Source of the DNA: Thecaphora thlaspeos
Taxonomy: Eukaryota; Basidiomycota; Ustilaginomycetes; Urocystidales; Glomosporiaceae
Assembly: GCA_900291925.1 (NCBI GenBank)
Contig: UWYS01000017.1
Span: forward strand, 1 to 64,000
DNA length: 64,000 nt
Reading direction: 5' to 3'
Positions 11,901 through 22,549 of this stretch are shown piece by piece (the first letter of the stretch is position 1; the number at the start of each line of letters is the position of its first letter). A program made the translations under genes and the position numbers. The notes beneath the pieces are model-generated. The model did no database searches, was not told the DNA's origin, and saw only the letters and a program-made list of their open reading frames with translations.

Positions 11901-14900
11901 CGGGAGCTGGAGTGGCACGGAAGCTGGACTCGACGAGCGCGGCGTCGGCGTCGGTGGAGGCATCATCGTTGGCATCTGCAAACCCGGCCGTAGGCGATTC
12001 CTTCTCTCCGGCCCCCTCTTCGTCCTCGCCCTCCTCTAGCCCTTCGCATCGCAACGCAAGCGAGCGCTCCGACCTTGGCTCGGCCCTCGCCAACGCCAAC
12101 AGTGGTGACGACGGCATGACCGATCGGCGGCCCAGCGTCGGCGGACGTAGCCGCAGCGGCAGCAGTGCCAGCCTTCTACAGCAGGTCAAGTTGCAACCCA
12201 AATCGCACGCCAGCTTCGTCATTGCCGTCGTCGGCCATAGCCAGGCGGGCAAGTCGACCGTGATTAAGAAAGGGCTGAGGCAGTTCGGCCTTTCGAAGCC
12301 ACACGTTTTGTCCGAGAAAGGTGAGTCGATGGCAAAATGATAAATTGCGGCTGTCAGGAAGTCAATCGCTATGGCAGAGGGGAGAACAGCAGCATCACTC
12401 ACCATTCCGCTTTCTTCCGCTTTTCCTTCCCTCTTCATGTCGCCCCACGCTGCGACGTCGACGCCGCCACACAGTCACCTCGCACTCGACGGCCTGCGTC
12501 GTCGATCAGGAGCAGCGGACGATCGAGGTGCTTGAAATAGACGCGTCGGTCTTGCTCAACGGGCCCAGCAAGCGTTTTGCTTGGCCCAAGTTTCTGCCGC
12601 ATATCGACGCCGTCATCCTCTGCTACGACGCCTCCCAGATCTCGTCTTTCCGAGGCATGTCCGAACTGCTGGGTAGGTCCCTGCAAAGCCGCTCCAATGA
12701 GCAGATCGGTCTGGCCGGGCTCGAATGCGCCCCTTTATAGACGGTCGCAGGAGCGCTGACCCCAACACTTCTTCCCTCTTCCCCACTTCTGCGACCGTCA
12801 CCCCTGCCCACGCTCGGCCGCACCACAGAGAATTTTGCGCTCAGTAACCTCAGCACCGTGATGCTCGCGTGCAAGTCCGAGGTCCACCCCAAGGCGGTCG
12901 ATCCATACTACGCCAGCGACATGGCAAGCGTTTACAACGTCGGCCTAGCCGAGTGCACCGTCGAGAGCGAGGAGGGCAAGAAGCGGATGCGCGACTGCTT
13001 CTCCTACCTCGTCAAGGAGGTGGCTAAGGCGCGAACAGGCAAAAACCGGCGCGGGGCGAGCGCCTCGACAGTCCCGGCGCAGCCTGCCACGCGGTACTCG
13101 CAGCAGCTTCAGCAGCTCCAACAACAGCAGTTCCAGCAACAGCAAGTACAGCAGCAGCAGCAGCCTTCTCGATCCTCGCAGGACAACGGTGATTCGCTCC
13201 GAACAGATCATGATGCATCGCCGCGTGGTCTGCAGCAGCAGCAGCAGCAGCGCGACGACCTCGCCGCCTATCCGCGCCGTGGCTCGCTATCTTCGTCGAC
13301 CCGGACACGCGGCAACAGCGGTGCCAGCTCCTACCTCGAGCCTGCACCGGGGGGTCCCGGCCCAGGTTCGCTCGATGCTAGCCTGGAAAGGTCGTCGCTC
13401 GAGGGGCCGTCGTCGCCCTCGGTTCTGAATCGCTCTTCGACCAGCCTGGCAGAGTGGCGCAGCACGCCACGCAAAATGAGCAACGCGACGGTCTCGTCAA
13501 ACCTGTCCGACGCGCCTTCGTACACCGGCAGTCAGGAGGACGACCTGGCGCTGCAAGAGAGCCTGGTCAAGGCACGGATCGGGCTGCAGAACGCCCGTTC
13601 CGCCGGCGGCTACGTGACGATCGAGGAGCTGTGGGATAAACTCTTCCACGCCGCCGTCTCAGGAAACGGTGAGTGTGCGCTAGGCTACGTTTCCAGTGCC
13701 TCGGGCCGGAGAGGTGCGTCGACTGACACTCGAGGACGACCCTCTGTGCTTGTTTCTACGTGTGTCCACTTGACAGACGAGCGCTTCCGCGACATGTTCA
13801 TGGTCTTCTACCGCGGCTTCGCGCGCCCGATCGACCTGCTGCGCCAAATAGTGGCTCGCTTCGAGGTGCTCGCGGCGGGCGAGAGCAGCGAGGTGGTGAT
13901 GAACCGCTTCGCGCTGATCCGGCTGACCAACATGCTGGGCGAATGGGTCCAAAGCTATCCGGGCGATTTGTCGCACCCGGAAACATACGCGCTCCTCACC
14001 AGCTTCTACGCCCGGCTCCAGCAGCATCCGTCCACCACGCACACTGCGAGCTTGATCCGCGGCGCGGTTGAGGCGGCCGCCTACGCCCCGGACATTGACG
14101 CCGTCTGGAGCAAGGCGGTCGACAATGTCTCGTCATCGCAGCAGCAGCTGGCTTCCGCCGCTACCACTGCCGCCGCCGCCACTCCGGACGCCGTCGGCGA
14201 AGAAGCAGCAAAGGCGGCATCAACGACATCGGCGGGCGCCAGCGAAGGCGACCTGCTCCTCAAACCCTCATCGACGTCCTCCATCGCCAGCGGCGGCGCC
14301 AGCTCCAACGGCGCCTCATCGACGCGCCAGACGCCCACGCCAAACGCCGTCGATGACGTCAGCTCGAACGGCGGTCGCAACCCGCTCTCTGAAGGGCATC
14401 TGGGCCGCGGTGGGTCCGAGTCGAGCCTACTCTCCACGCCGCTCGATCCGTTCCTGCTGCTCGACGGGCGGACGAGGAGCGCGTCGGATGTCACGACGTC
14501 GTCCAACGAAGGCGGCGACAGTGGCAGCGACGGTAACACCAGCGCCAGCCTGCGCGCGTTTGCGGCCGCGGCCAATGCCAACAGCAGCTTCAGCACCGAC
14601 GGCAGCAACGCCGGCAGCGCAGGGACAGGGACCGGGACCGGGACCATCACAACCGCCGCCGCCGCCTCGTCCTCGGCGGTGACGCCGGCGCACAGCGCAG
14701 GTGGCGGCAGCGGCGGACACGCGGCGCCGGCCAGCCCGAGCGCGAGCTACATGAGCGCCGAGGCAGCGCTGCGGGCCATCTCCAACACGCTGATGGAGGT
14801 CGACGACGAGGTGATCGCGGCCGAGGTGACGCGGCTCGAGTGGCGCCTGTTTACGGCGATCCGGCCGCGCGACCTGCTGCGCCACATCCTAGTCCCGCGC

Positions 14901-15632
14901 GAGCTGCGCGACGGCCCCGTGGCGCGCTCGATTGCGCACTTCAACTACATTTCGGCGTGGGTTTGCTCGATGATCCTGGCGCAGGGCAAGGCGAAGCACC
15001 GTGCGCGGATGCTGGAAAAGTTCTACAACATCGCCTCGATCCTGCGGCACGACAACAACTACGGCTCGCTCAACAGCGTGCTGGGCGGGCTGAGCAAGAC
15101 GGCGGTGCACCGGCTCAAGCAGACGCGCGAGCTGCTCAAAGGCAAGCCAGTCAACAAGACGCATCAGAGTCTGGTGCGGCTGATGTCGTCGGAGCGTTCC
15201 AACGCCGCGTACCGCCTGGCGCTCGAGAACAGCGACGGACCGACGGTCCCGTACGTCGGCGTGCACCTGCAGGACATCCTTTCGATCTCGGACGGCAACC
15301 CGTCGAAGCGGAGCGACGGGCTGGTGCACTGGCGCAAGTTCAGTCTGATGAACGAGGCCGTGATGGCCATCGTGCGATGCCAGCAGTACGATCGCATCGT
15401 CAAGACGAACGCGGCGGTCGAGAAGCTCGTCGTCGACGTACCGGTGATGGACGATGAGGCGCTGTACGAGCGCAGTCTGCTGGTGGAGCCGCGCGCCCAG
15501 CCGGGACAGACGATGGCCAGCAGCAAGATTAACGACCTCAAGAGCTTCCTCAGCCACGCGTCGTCGTCGTCGTCGCATGCGGCCGCTCTGACCACTAGTG
15601 GCGGCGGCGGTGGTGGCGCTGGACCCGACTAG
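8999..15632 (+). CDS. Ras guanine-nucleotide exchange factor with degenerate Ras-like domain
   Basis: Four exons (8999-12320, 12475-12672, 12829-13668, 13777-15632) give 2,071 residues with all junctions in frame. The first 1,070 residues are Ser/Pro-rich and probably disordered. A Ras-like module follows: P-loop GHSQAGKST at about 1079-1087, then a fold through about 1290 that includes an ACKSE box where NKxD is expected. Glutamine runs interrupt it. A RasGEF N-terminal domain starts near 1438 (VTIEELWDKLFH) and the Cdc25-type catalytic domain spans about 1803-2030 (HFNYISAWVCSMIL, YGSLNSVLGGLS). The protein should load GTP on Ras at membranes, upstream of cAMP and MAPK signalling. It may correspond to the smut Cdc25-like exchange factors such as Sql2, but I cannot fix the orthologue. 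The ATG at 8999 was chosen; the frame is open for only 10 further codons upstream, from a TTG. Confidence 0.9.
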
Positions 15633-16233
15633 GCGATCCTGATTGGCGTGTGACCGAAGAGACGAGAGAGAAAGAGGAACATCGTTGTCCCCTATCGGTT
15701 CCCCTCGCCTGGTGGCATCTTGGCATCCGTCGATACTCTTTCCTCTCGCGTCATGTCGACCATCCATCCCTCCCGTCCCTTGATCCCTTTTTCTTCTTTC
15801 TTTCTCTTCGCTCCATCTTTCTTCCCATCTACGCGATGCACTAAACTGTACGGACGATCCCATCCCCACACGCCTTACGCCTCGCAATAATAATTTTACG
15901 ACTCATCTGTCGTTCGTCTGGACTCGAATGCGTTCGTCGTGATGGCAAGCGGTGCGTCAGCTTCGACGTGCTGTCGAGACGATGTCGTTGTCGTCTGTCC
16001 GGACCTGGTTTGATCATCGTATGACTAAGAGAGTGAAAAACAAGAGCCGATTTCGGGGGCAAGTCTGTTGAAACGCCCCAAACGAGAGGAACACGCCCTA
16101 AAAAACTCACGGCGAAACGAAACGAGACGAGACAAACATACGAAAAAGCGGAAAGCAGACGACCCTACCTTTTCTTTCCACCGTGCCGACCCAGCTGCCG
16201 CCCATCGCGAAACCCATAGCCGCTATCCGCTTA
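15633..16233. other. Convergent 3' intergenic region
   Basis: This holds the 3' ends of the RasGEF (plus) and NFS1 (minus) transcripts. T/C-rich stretches near 15780-15830 may belong to the RasGEF 3' UTR. I see no gene. Confidence 0.5.
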
Positions 16234-17832
16234 TCATCCACTCCATTCGATCGTCTTGAGATCGATGCCCTCCTGCACCATCTCCCACAAGGGGCTCATA
16301 TCCCTCAACTTGTTGACGACTTTGACAATCTTATCGCTGACGTAGTCTATCTCTTCCTCTGTGGTGAAGCGACCGATGCCGAACCTGAGGCTCGAATGGG
16401 CGTTCTCATCGTCGAGTCCGAGTGCACGGAGGACGTACGAAGGTTCGAGCGAGGCAGACGTACATGCCGATCCAGAGGAAAGGCATACGTCCTTGAGCGC
16501 CATGAGCAGACTCTCGCCCTCGACGTACTGGAACGTCAAATTCACGCAGCCCGGGTAGCCGTGCTCGCTGTCGCCGTTGAAGAGGATGTGCGTGAGCTGC
16601 GCGTTGACGTTGTCCTGGAGGCGCTGCGCGAGGCGCGAGATGTGCGCGTGGTCGTAGGCGAGCTCCTGCTTGGCCAGGCGCGCCGCCTCGCCGAACCCGG
16701 CAATCAGCGGCGGCGCGAGAGTGCCCGAGCGCAGACCACGCTCCTGGCCGCCGCCGTTGATGAGCGGCTCGAGGCGGACGCGCGGCCGACGTCGGATGTA
16801 GCACGCACCGATGCCCATGGGACCGTAGAGCTTGTGGCTCGAGAGCGACATGAGGTCGATCCCGAGCTCGTTGACGTCGAGCGGGATCTTGCCCGCCGCC
16901 TGGGCGGCGTCGGTGTGGAAGAAGGGCTTGGTGTTGCCGCGCCCGCCCTGCTTGGAGAGCTCGGCGCCTTTAGTCTTGAGGAGGTGGCCGATCTCGCGGA
17001 TGGGCTGGATGACGCCAATCTCGTTGTTGACCGTCATGATCGAGACGAGGGCGGTGGTGGGGCGAAGGGCGGCCTCGAGCTCCTGCATGTCGATGAGGCC
17101 GTTGGACTGGACAGGGAGGTAGGTGACCTCGAAGCCTTCCTCCTGGAGGCGGCGGCACGAGTCGAGGACGCACTTGTGCTCGGTCTGGGTGGTGATGATG
17201 TGGTTCTTCTTGCTCTTGTAGAAGTGGGCGACGCCCTTGATGGCCATGTTGTTGGACTCGGTGGCGCCCGAGGTGAAGATGATCTCCTTGAAGTCGGCGC
17301 CGATGAGCGAGGCAATGTGGCCGCGCCCCTCTTCAACGGCGGACTCGGACTCCCAGCCGTAGGCGTGGGTGCGCGAGTGCGGGTTGCCGTACTGGTTGGT
17401 CTGATAGGGCATCATCTTGTCGACGACGCGCGGGTCTACGGGAGTGGTGGACTGGGCGTCGAGGTAGATGGGGCGATTGGGCGTGGAGTGCTTGGGTGCG
17501 GAGAGGATGTCGTTGAGCAGGTTCCTGCCCGAACCCTGGAGGGAGCCTGTGCCAGCGCGAACTTGGGGCTGTGCAACCTCGATGGGTGTGGCCATCGAGG
17601 TAGGGCTGGTGGGTGAGGTGTAGCTCCGACGCTGCTGCTGCTGCTGTGGTGTCTGCTGCATGGCGGGAGTGGCGGCGGCCGAAGAGGAGGACGAGGCGAC
17701 GGTGGAGAGGGTGCGGACAGCGGTGCTGCGCGAGGAGGATGCGGCCGTCTTTGTGGCTGCGGCGAGGCTTGCGCCTGCTGCCGAGCGGAGGGAGGAGGCG
17801 GCCAGCATGGTGTGGTGGCAGCCAAGGAGCAT
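16234..17832 (-). CDS. NFS1: Mitochondrial cysteine desulfurase
   Basis: A single exon of 532 residues, the expected size for fungal Nfs1. This pyridoxal-phosphate enzyme takes sulfur from cysteine for iron-sulfur cluster assembly on the Isu scaffold in the mitochondrial matrix and also supports tRNA thiolation. The first 110 or so residues are Ala/Ser/Arg-rich and fit a matrix-targeting presequence. The mature enzyme begins near [16 protein letters not shown]. The PLP lysine is K334 in SSHKLYGP and the persulfide cysteine is C457 in [10 protein letters not shown]; the preceding TEHKC and HTDAAQ motifs are intact. A second ATG at 17808 could also be used. It is divergent from NDUFS6, another mitochondrial gene, across 832 bp. 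Confidence 0.97.
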   Translation of the reverse strand: MLLGCHHTMLAASSLRSAAGASLAAATKTAASSSRSTAVRTLSTVASSSSSAAATPAMQQTPQQQQQRRSYTSPTSPTSMATPIEVAQPQVRAGTGSLQGSGRNLLNDILSAPKHSTPNRPIYLDAQSTTPVDPRVVDKMMPYQTNQYGNPHSRTHAYGWESESAVEEGRGHIASLIGADFKEIIFTSGATESNNMAIKGVAHFYKSKKNHIITTQTEHKCVLDSCRRLQEEGFEVTYLPVQSNGLIDMQELEAALRPTTALVSIMTVNNEIGVIQPIREIGHLLKTKGAELSKQGGRGNTKPFFHTDAAQAAGKIPLDVNELGIDLMSLSSHKLYGPMGIGACYIRRRPRVRLEPLINGGGQERGLRSGTLAPPLIAGFGEAARLAKQELAYDHAHISRLAQRLQDNVNAQLTHILFNGDSEHGYPGCVNLTFQYVEGESLLMALKDVCLSSGSACTSASLEPSYVLRALGLDDENAHSSLRFGIGRFTTEEEIDYVSDKIVKVVNKLRDMSPLWEMVQEGIDLKTIEWSG

Positions 17833-18664
17833 GTGTGGCGGAAGTGGTAGGGTGGTGGGGGCTGAAGCGTGTTGTGTGTGTGTGTGTGTGTGTGCGTGTG
17901 TGTGTGCGTGTGTGTGTGCGTGTGTGTGTGCCTAGTGGGATGGGGTGCGGCGGGGTAGAGGTTGGAGGTTGGTGATGGTGGCGGGAAGGATGATGGTGTC
18001 AAGGAGACGAGGGGGGCGCTGTGATCTGTCCGAGTGGCAAGAAGGATTGTGGAGAAGGCGGGCGGGCGCAGTCACAGCTAAGAGTGTCGTTTCTGCGCTG
18101 AGGCGGCCAACCTTTTCCAGGCCAGCAGCCAAGGGCGCAGGCGGGTGGCGTGCGAAACGCCGACTGCGCTAGGCTTCGGCCACGCGCGGAAATCATTCTA
18201 ATTTCTTATTCTTTTCTTTTCGCGCTCGCCCAGCCGTCGGCCTTACCTGGCGCTGACCAATCCAAGGGCCGCTGCTGAGTGCCTAGCTTGACCGACCTTG
18301 TTCCTCCCGACGCCACAAACACGCCATCTCTCTTCTCTCTCCATGCTCTAGTCTCGCAGCAAAGATCTACGCTGGTGTGCACAGATCTCGCTGCCTCAGC
18401 ATGGGCAGAGCAGACGGCTGAGGCGCGAGCATGGCCGCCACGCCGGTGATCGAGTTGACTACCTCTGACCCAGGCTGTGCCCTCAAACTTTTCTCGCACG
18501 AAAGACGTTGGTCGTGGCCCGCCACCGCTGCTGCTGTCGTCTCGCCGAATGGCCGTTGGTGCACACCATCCTGCCCGCCTCGTCGCTCTCCACATCACCA
18601 ACCCCCCTTTACCGCCGTTATTCACCACCGCCATCGCCACCGCCCGCCCCGCAACATCGCCACC
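17833..18664. promoter_or_regulatory. Divergent promoter region NFS1 / NDUFS6
   Basis: 832 bp between two start codons pointing away from each other. It contains the GT microsatellite described separately and otherwise no coding signal. The layout would allow joint expression of two mitochondrial genes, but no specific factor site was recognised. Confidence 0.5.
17873..17930. repeat. GT dinucleotide microsatellite
   Basis: About 58 bp of TG/GT repeats interrupted by four regularly placed CG steps. It lies about 40 bp upstream of the NFS1 ATG, probably in its 5' leader. Length variation between strains is likely. Confidence 0.9.
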
Positions 18665-19297
18665 ATGTCCGTCCATCTGCCCCTCTCCTCGCTCACACGC
18701 ACCGTCCGACCCTTCTCGACGACGGCGCGCGTCGCCTCGTCCGCGGGTGGCTTCTTCGTCCGACCCTTGAACGCACCCACCTCTTCCAACGCAACCACCC
18801 TGCCCGCCGCCAAGCCTGTCCGACCTGTTGCGCAACCACACACGGTGCCTCAGGCGGTTGGCATCGAGCAATCGCCCAACTCCCCCACCACCTGGAGTGA
18901 GTCGCAACAACCAAAGGAGCACGCTATGCGCGGTCCCCGCTTCGAACAGATAGATCTCGAGTTTCAGCCCAACCCCGTAGCTGCCATCGAGATGATCCAC
19001 CGTGAACCCATCAGGCTTGTGACCAAGAGGATCGCCAGCTGCGACGGAGGTGAGCCGCCGCCGCCATGACGTTCGCTCAGAGGTGTGCACGGACAACCGG
19101 AGGCGGCACTGACCACCGCTTCATTGCATCTACCCATACACCCCCTCCCACAATGACCATACCGACAGGCGACGGCCCCCTCGGCCACCCCAAGGTATTC
19201 ATCAACCTCGACAAGCCCGGTCCCAAGCCTTGCCCGTACTGGTGCGTTGTCATCTCCTCCCTCTTATCCATTCGCATGCCTCCATGCTGACCTCTCG

Positions 19298-19337
<40 letters not shown>

Positions 19338-19426
19338 TCTCTCTCTCGCGCTCTCTCGCGCTGCTCCCCTGGACCATCGACAGCGGCATCCGATTCGAGA
19401 TGGACCACTCTCACTCGCATCACTAG
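18665..19426 (+). CDS. NDUFS6: NADH dehydrogenase zinc subunit (complex I 13 kDa)
   Basis: Three exons (18665-19049, 19169-19241, 19384-19426) give 166 residues, all junctions in frame. This is the small zinc-binding subunit at the junction of the N and Q modules of mitochondrial complex I. The zinc ligands C126, H135, C150 and C153 are present in ASCDGG, GHPKVFINL and CPYCG, the last cysteine codon being split by intron 2. The family motif GPRFEQIDLEFQPNP precedes them. The N-terminus (SSLTRTVRPFSTTARVAS) is a typical mitochondrial presequence, which supports the ATG at 18665 over the longer upstream frame. The TGGAGTGAGT near 18900 looks like a donor but the frame continues with conserved sequence, so it is kept as coding. 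Confidence 0.95.
19300..19360 (+). repeat. CT-rich microsatellite in intron 2 of NDUFS6
   Basis: Long CT dinucleotide runs fill much of intron 2 just before its CGACAG acceptor. They act as an extended polypyrimidine tract. Replication slippage is expected here. Confidence 0.85.
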
Positions 19427-19977
19427 ATCTCTCGACCCTGTCGTCATGCAAATGTCCAGAGAGCGACAGCGCAAAGATGTGAAGCAATACGAAAAACGAT
19501 CGGCACCTCCGTTCAGTCAGTATGGCAGGCACTATCAATTTTTTTTTGCATCTCGCTCATCCTCAACGTCGTCGGCGGTATCAAGCAAGTGTGATAGCGT
19601 AGCAGCTGCGTGTACAAAGTTTCCTACTCGACTCGTCCAGAGGTAAAGTGTGAATCGTGAGAAATGTATCTTGACGAACGATGCAATGACCTCTCTCGAT
19701 AGGTCAGTGTGTGTGCGTGCGTCTTACACCGTCGGGGGATATACGTTGATTCAGATAGGACGAGTAGAGTGGACGCGACGGGAAGAAATGGAACCAGAGA
19801 GTCCACTCAACGTGTGGCCGAATACCGACTGTGCTTTGTTCCAAGTAGGCAGAACGAGAGAATCAAAAAGGTGAGATGCACATGCTACCTCTGACCCTTT
19901 GCGTCGCAAGGGGGGGTTTGTAACGGCGAAAGTCTATGCTGCCTTGGCCTCACGGTCCACGGTCCACGGCCTAGCGA
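19427..19977. other. Convergent 3' intergenic region
   Basis: 551 bp between the 3' ends of NDUFS6 (plus) and uL22m (minus). No coding or RNA gene is visible. Confidence 0.5.
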
Positions 19978-21158
19978 CTACCACTGCCAGGCGGGTCTCT
20001 GCCAAGCATTGACCACCTTCCTATCCGTCCTCGTCACTCCCGCCGTACCAATACTCCTAACCGTCTTCCTGACCTTTTCCAGGCGTTCCAACTCCTTCTG
20101 CATCTGCGTCTTTCCATATCTCAACACGACGCTCATCTTAGCTTCGGGGTGATGTTTCCTACCCATCCTACATCTTCCCTTGAAATCGGCTCGGACGAGG
20201 TAGCGTCCTTTACTGATCCACGCTTCAGAAACGATGAGACGCTTCACGTCCATCCCCTTTGCCTGTGCATGGTCGCGCGCAAGGGCGAGCGTGGAGAGGA
20301 TACGTTTGGATGCTCGTTTGGGGCTGAACTGCATCTGGAGGATGGCATGGTCGATCGGTTTACCTCCGATCTGGTCGGCGAGCAGTTTGAGTTTGCGCGG
20401 CGAGATCTTGAAGAGCGCCGTCGAGTACTTGTGTTCCAGCACGTTGCCCGATGCGTCGGTGGCGTTCCAGCGTTTACGCTGTTGTCGTGCGGCGATCTTG
20501 CTCGAGAGACGCTGCTTGGCGCGTTCTTCCGACTGCAGCACGGGAAGCGAGGTGGGGTCGTCAAAGAGCGCTTCGCCGTCCGGTGAGACCGAGGCAAGCG
20601 CGGCGTCGCGACGACGGGCGAGCTCTTGACGACGTTGCTCTTCAGGTAGCACGCCGCCGCGTGCTTGCGCGTCGGTGTAGTTGGATCCCAGCACGACCTT
20701 GGAGAGGCGGTTGCGGATCGAAGAGAGGAACGAAGCGCGCGACGACGTCGTAGTCGAGAAGCTGGCGGCGGGGGGGGGGGGGGGCGCAGCACAAGAAGCG
20801 TTCCAAGGTTGTCAGTCAACGCACGTTCACTCGGTCGTGACAACGTCTGTCTGAGAAAGGAGAGCAGCATGACCGGCCGGACTCACCTCCTCGTCGCCAC
20901 CGTGCGTCCAGCACCTCCGGTCCTAGCCGAGATCTCTGCACGGGAAGCTCCATTTAGCCTCTTTGCGATGCCATACGCCTGTTGATGCTGGTTGTAGTGG
21001 TAGTGGTGGTCGCGGGGAGAGTTCGATGGTGTAGTCGACGAAGAGGAGGAAGCGATAGAAGAAGTGGTGGCAAAAGTGCGCTTGGTCGTGCAAGAAGAGA
21101 GGGAGAGACGTTCGAAAGCGAAGACGGCCGAGATGGCCGAACGAGGAAGCGGGGCCAT
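19978..21158 (-). CDS. MRPL22: Mitochondrial large-subunit ribosomal protein uL22m
   Basis: Two exons (21158-20887 and 20761-19978) give 351 residues with an in-frame junction at AGC. The C-terminal half carries the uL22 fold: FKISPRKLKLLADQIGGKPI, QMQFSPKRASKRI and VRADFKGRCRMGRKHHPEAK. uL22 lines the peptide exit tunnel of the large subunit. The N-terminus is Ser/Thr/Arg-rich (KRTFATTSSIASS) and fits a matrix presequence. The fungal mitochondrial protein is longer than bacterial L22 (about 110 residues), as seen here. The acceptor lies next to an unusual run of 15 Gs on the plus strand, which leaves the exon 2 boundary slightly less certain than the domain call. Confidence 0.93.
20770..20784. 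repeat. Homopolymer G15
   Basis: Fifteen Gs on the plus strand form a C-rich polypyrimidine tract just upstream of the uL22m intron acceptor when read on the minus strand. Prone to length error in sequencing and to slippage. Confidence 0.95.
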
Positions 21159-21601
21159 GTGTATCGAGTGGGAGTGGTCTCTGTGTCGGTCGGATATCGT
21201 CGTGGACGGGGATGCAAAGGGGAGATGGGGAAAGGAGGATGGCGTCAAGACGATGCCATGGCGCCAGCGAGGCTAGACGCTCTGCTCTTGTGGCCGCGGC
21301 TGCGCTGCCGGGTTCCTTCCTGAGCAAGCGATCGCGGGTTGGGGTAGGGTTAGGATTTTTATTCGGAGCCGAAAGAGCAAGTCCAGGCACGGGCCACCGC
21401 CATGTGGGGGTTAGGGGGTCCAGGGCCAAAGCTATGTAAGTGGAGCAAGGCACGCCAAGACCAAACCTAAGCCGCAGGCGCCCGCCCCACACCGACCTCT
21501 GCTCCGCTTCCTCGCTCCTGGCTCCTCGTCACCACGGCCTCCATCACCGACACCACCACCGCCACCTACCCACAGAAACCACCGATCTAATCACACCAAC
21601 C
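21159..21601. promoter_or_regulatory. Divergent promoter uL22m / small VIM protein
   Basis: 443 bp between two divergent start codons. Contains a stretch near 21334-21356 with TAGGG-like words (GGGGTAGGGTTAGG) that resembles short interstitial telomere-like or Rap1/Tbf1-type sites common upstream of ribosomal-protein genes; the match is by eye only. Confidence 0.4.
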
Positions 21602-22023
21602 ATGGGCGGCTGTCTCTCCCGTTCCAAGTTCCAAGGAGAAGGCCAAACGCTCTCCTCCTCCTCCTCCTCCACCTCTCCTCCCTTTGCCACCGCCACCGCC
21701 GCAACACAAACATCCGTGGGTCACAAACTACCAACCATCACTCTACCACCTCAAACCGACCAACACGCACGCGAAGCACGTGCCCGTGCGGCCGAAGCCC
21801 GCGCACGAGCAGCAGCTTCTGCCGGTGTTCGACCGGGCAGTGGTACGGGTAAACTGAGTAAGAAACTTGAACAGCAGAAAAAGTCCAGGGACGCAACGAA
21901 CCAAGAGGAGGAGGTGCAGAAGGTCGTAGTGAGTTGCGACGCTTCGTTCCTTGAGCGCTCGAGAAGCGATGTGTGAGAAGGCTAAGGACGTACCGATCTT
22001 TTGATTCCATTTAGTGGGACTAA
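21602..22023 (+). CDS. Small protein with predicted N-myristoylation and VCP-interacting motif (SVIP-like)
   Basis: Two exons (21602-21928 and 22015-22023) give 111 residues ending in VVWD. The N-terminus MGGCLS fits N-myristoylation of Gly2 with palmitoylation of Cys4. A Ser-rich linker follows. Residues 57-67 (REARARAAEAR) match exactly the VIM consensus R-x5-A-A-x2-R that binds the N domain of the p97/VCP (Cdc48) ATPase. The tail is a Lys/Gln/Glu-rich helix. Order and size match animal SVIP (a myristoylated p97 inhibitor of ER-associated degradation, about 77 residues), though overall sequence similarity is low. Expected location is the cytosolic face of ER or other membranes. The second exon is tiny (TGG GAC TAA after TTTAG) and is the least certain part; if intron 1 were retained the end would differ but the motifs would not. 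Confidence 0.65.
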
Positions 22024-22549
22024 GTCCCGCCCAGCTTCCACACGTCCAAGACATCACGCAAACGCTCCTATTCAATACATGTACATACCCCACAACCGCA
22101 CACCGCGCACTACACCGATACCTCTACACGACCATCCTCGCACCCTCGCACTCGATCTCCAACTCAAACCGTCGAATTGATCTATGAACCTTTACTGCCT
22201 ATTACCACGGCGTGCGGAATCTAGATGCGGGACACAGAGAGAGTGAGAGAGAGAGAGGGGGGGGGGGGGCATATGAAAGACGGTGCAAGCGCTTACGAGC
22301 GATGATGCGTCGTGGACAAATGACGATGGCGAGTGCGGCAACCACGAAGATGGGCAGCAGTGTCCGGACCGAGAAGCGAGAGGCGAGAGGCGTAGCGATG
22401 ACGACGACGACGACGACGAGCACGAGTATGCGAGGAACGTGACGGGCTGAGATGGAAGGATCGAAGAGGCTAGCAGAGGGACGTGTAACGACGCGAGAAG
22501 TGCAAGGAAACGTGATCAAAAAGGCGCAGAGAAAAGGGCGGACGTCGAA
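22024..22549. other. Convergent 3' intergenic region with GA/G tract
   Basis: 526 bp between the 3' ends of the VIM protein gene and the transporter gene. A GA run passes into a G13 run at about 22234-22269. No gene seen. Confidence 0.5.

Noticed and set aside
16183..17616. Long plus-strand open frame opposite NFS1
   Set aside because: Antisense shadow of a conserved gene; translation is a mirror of NFS1 codons.
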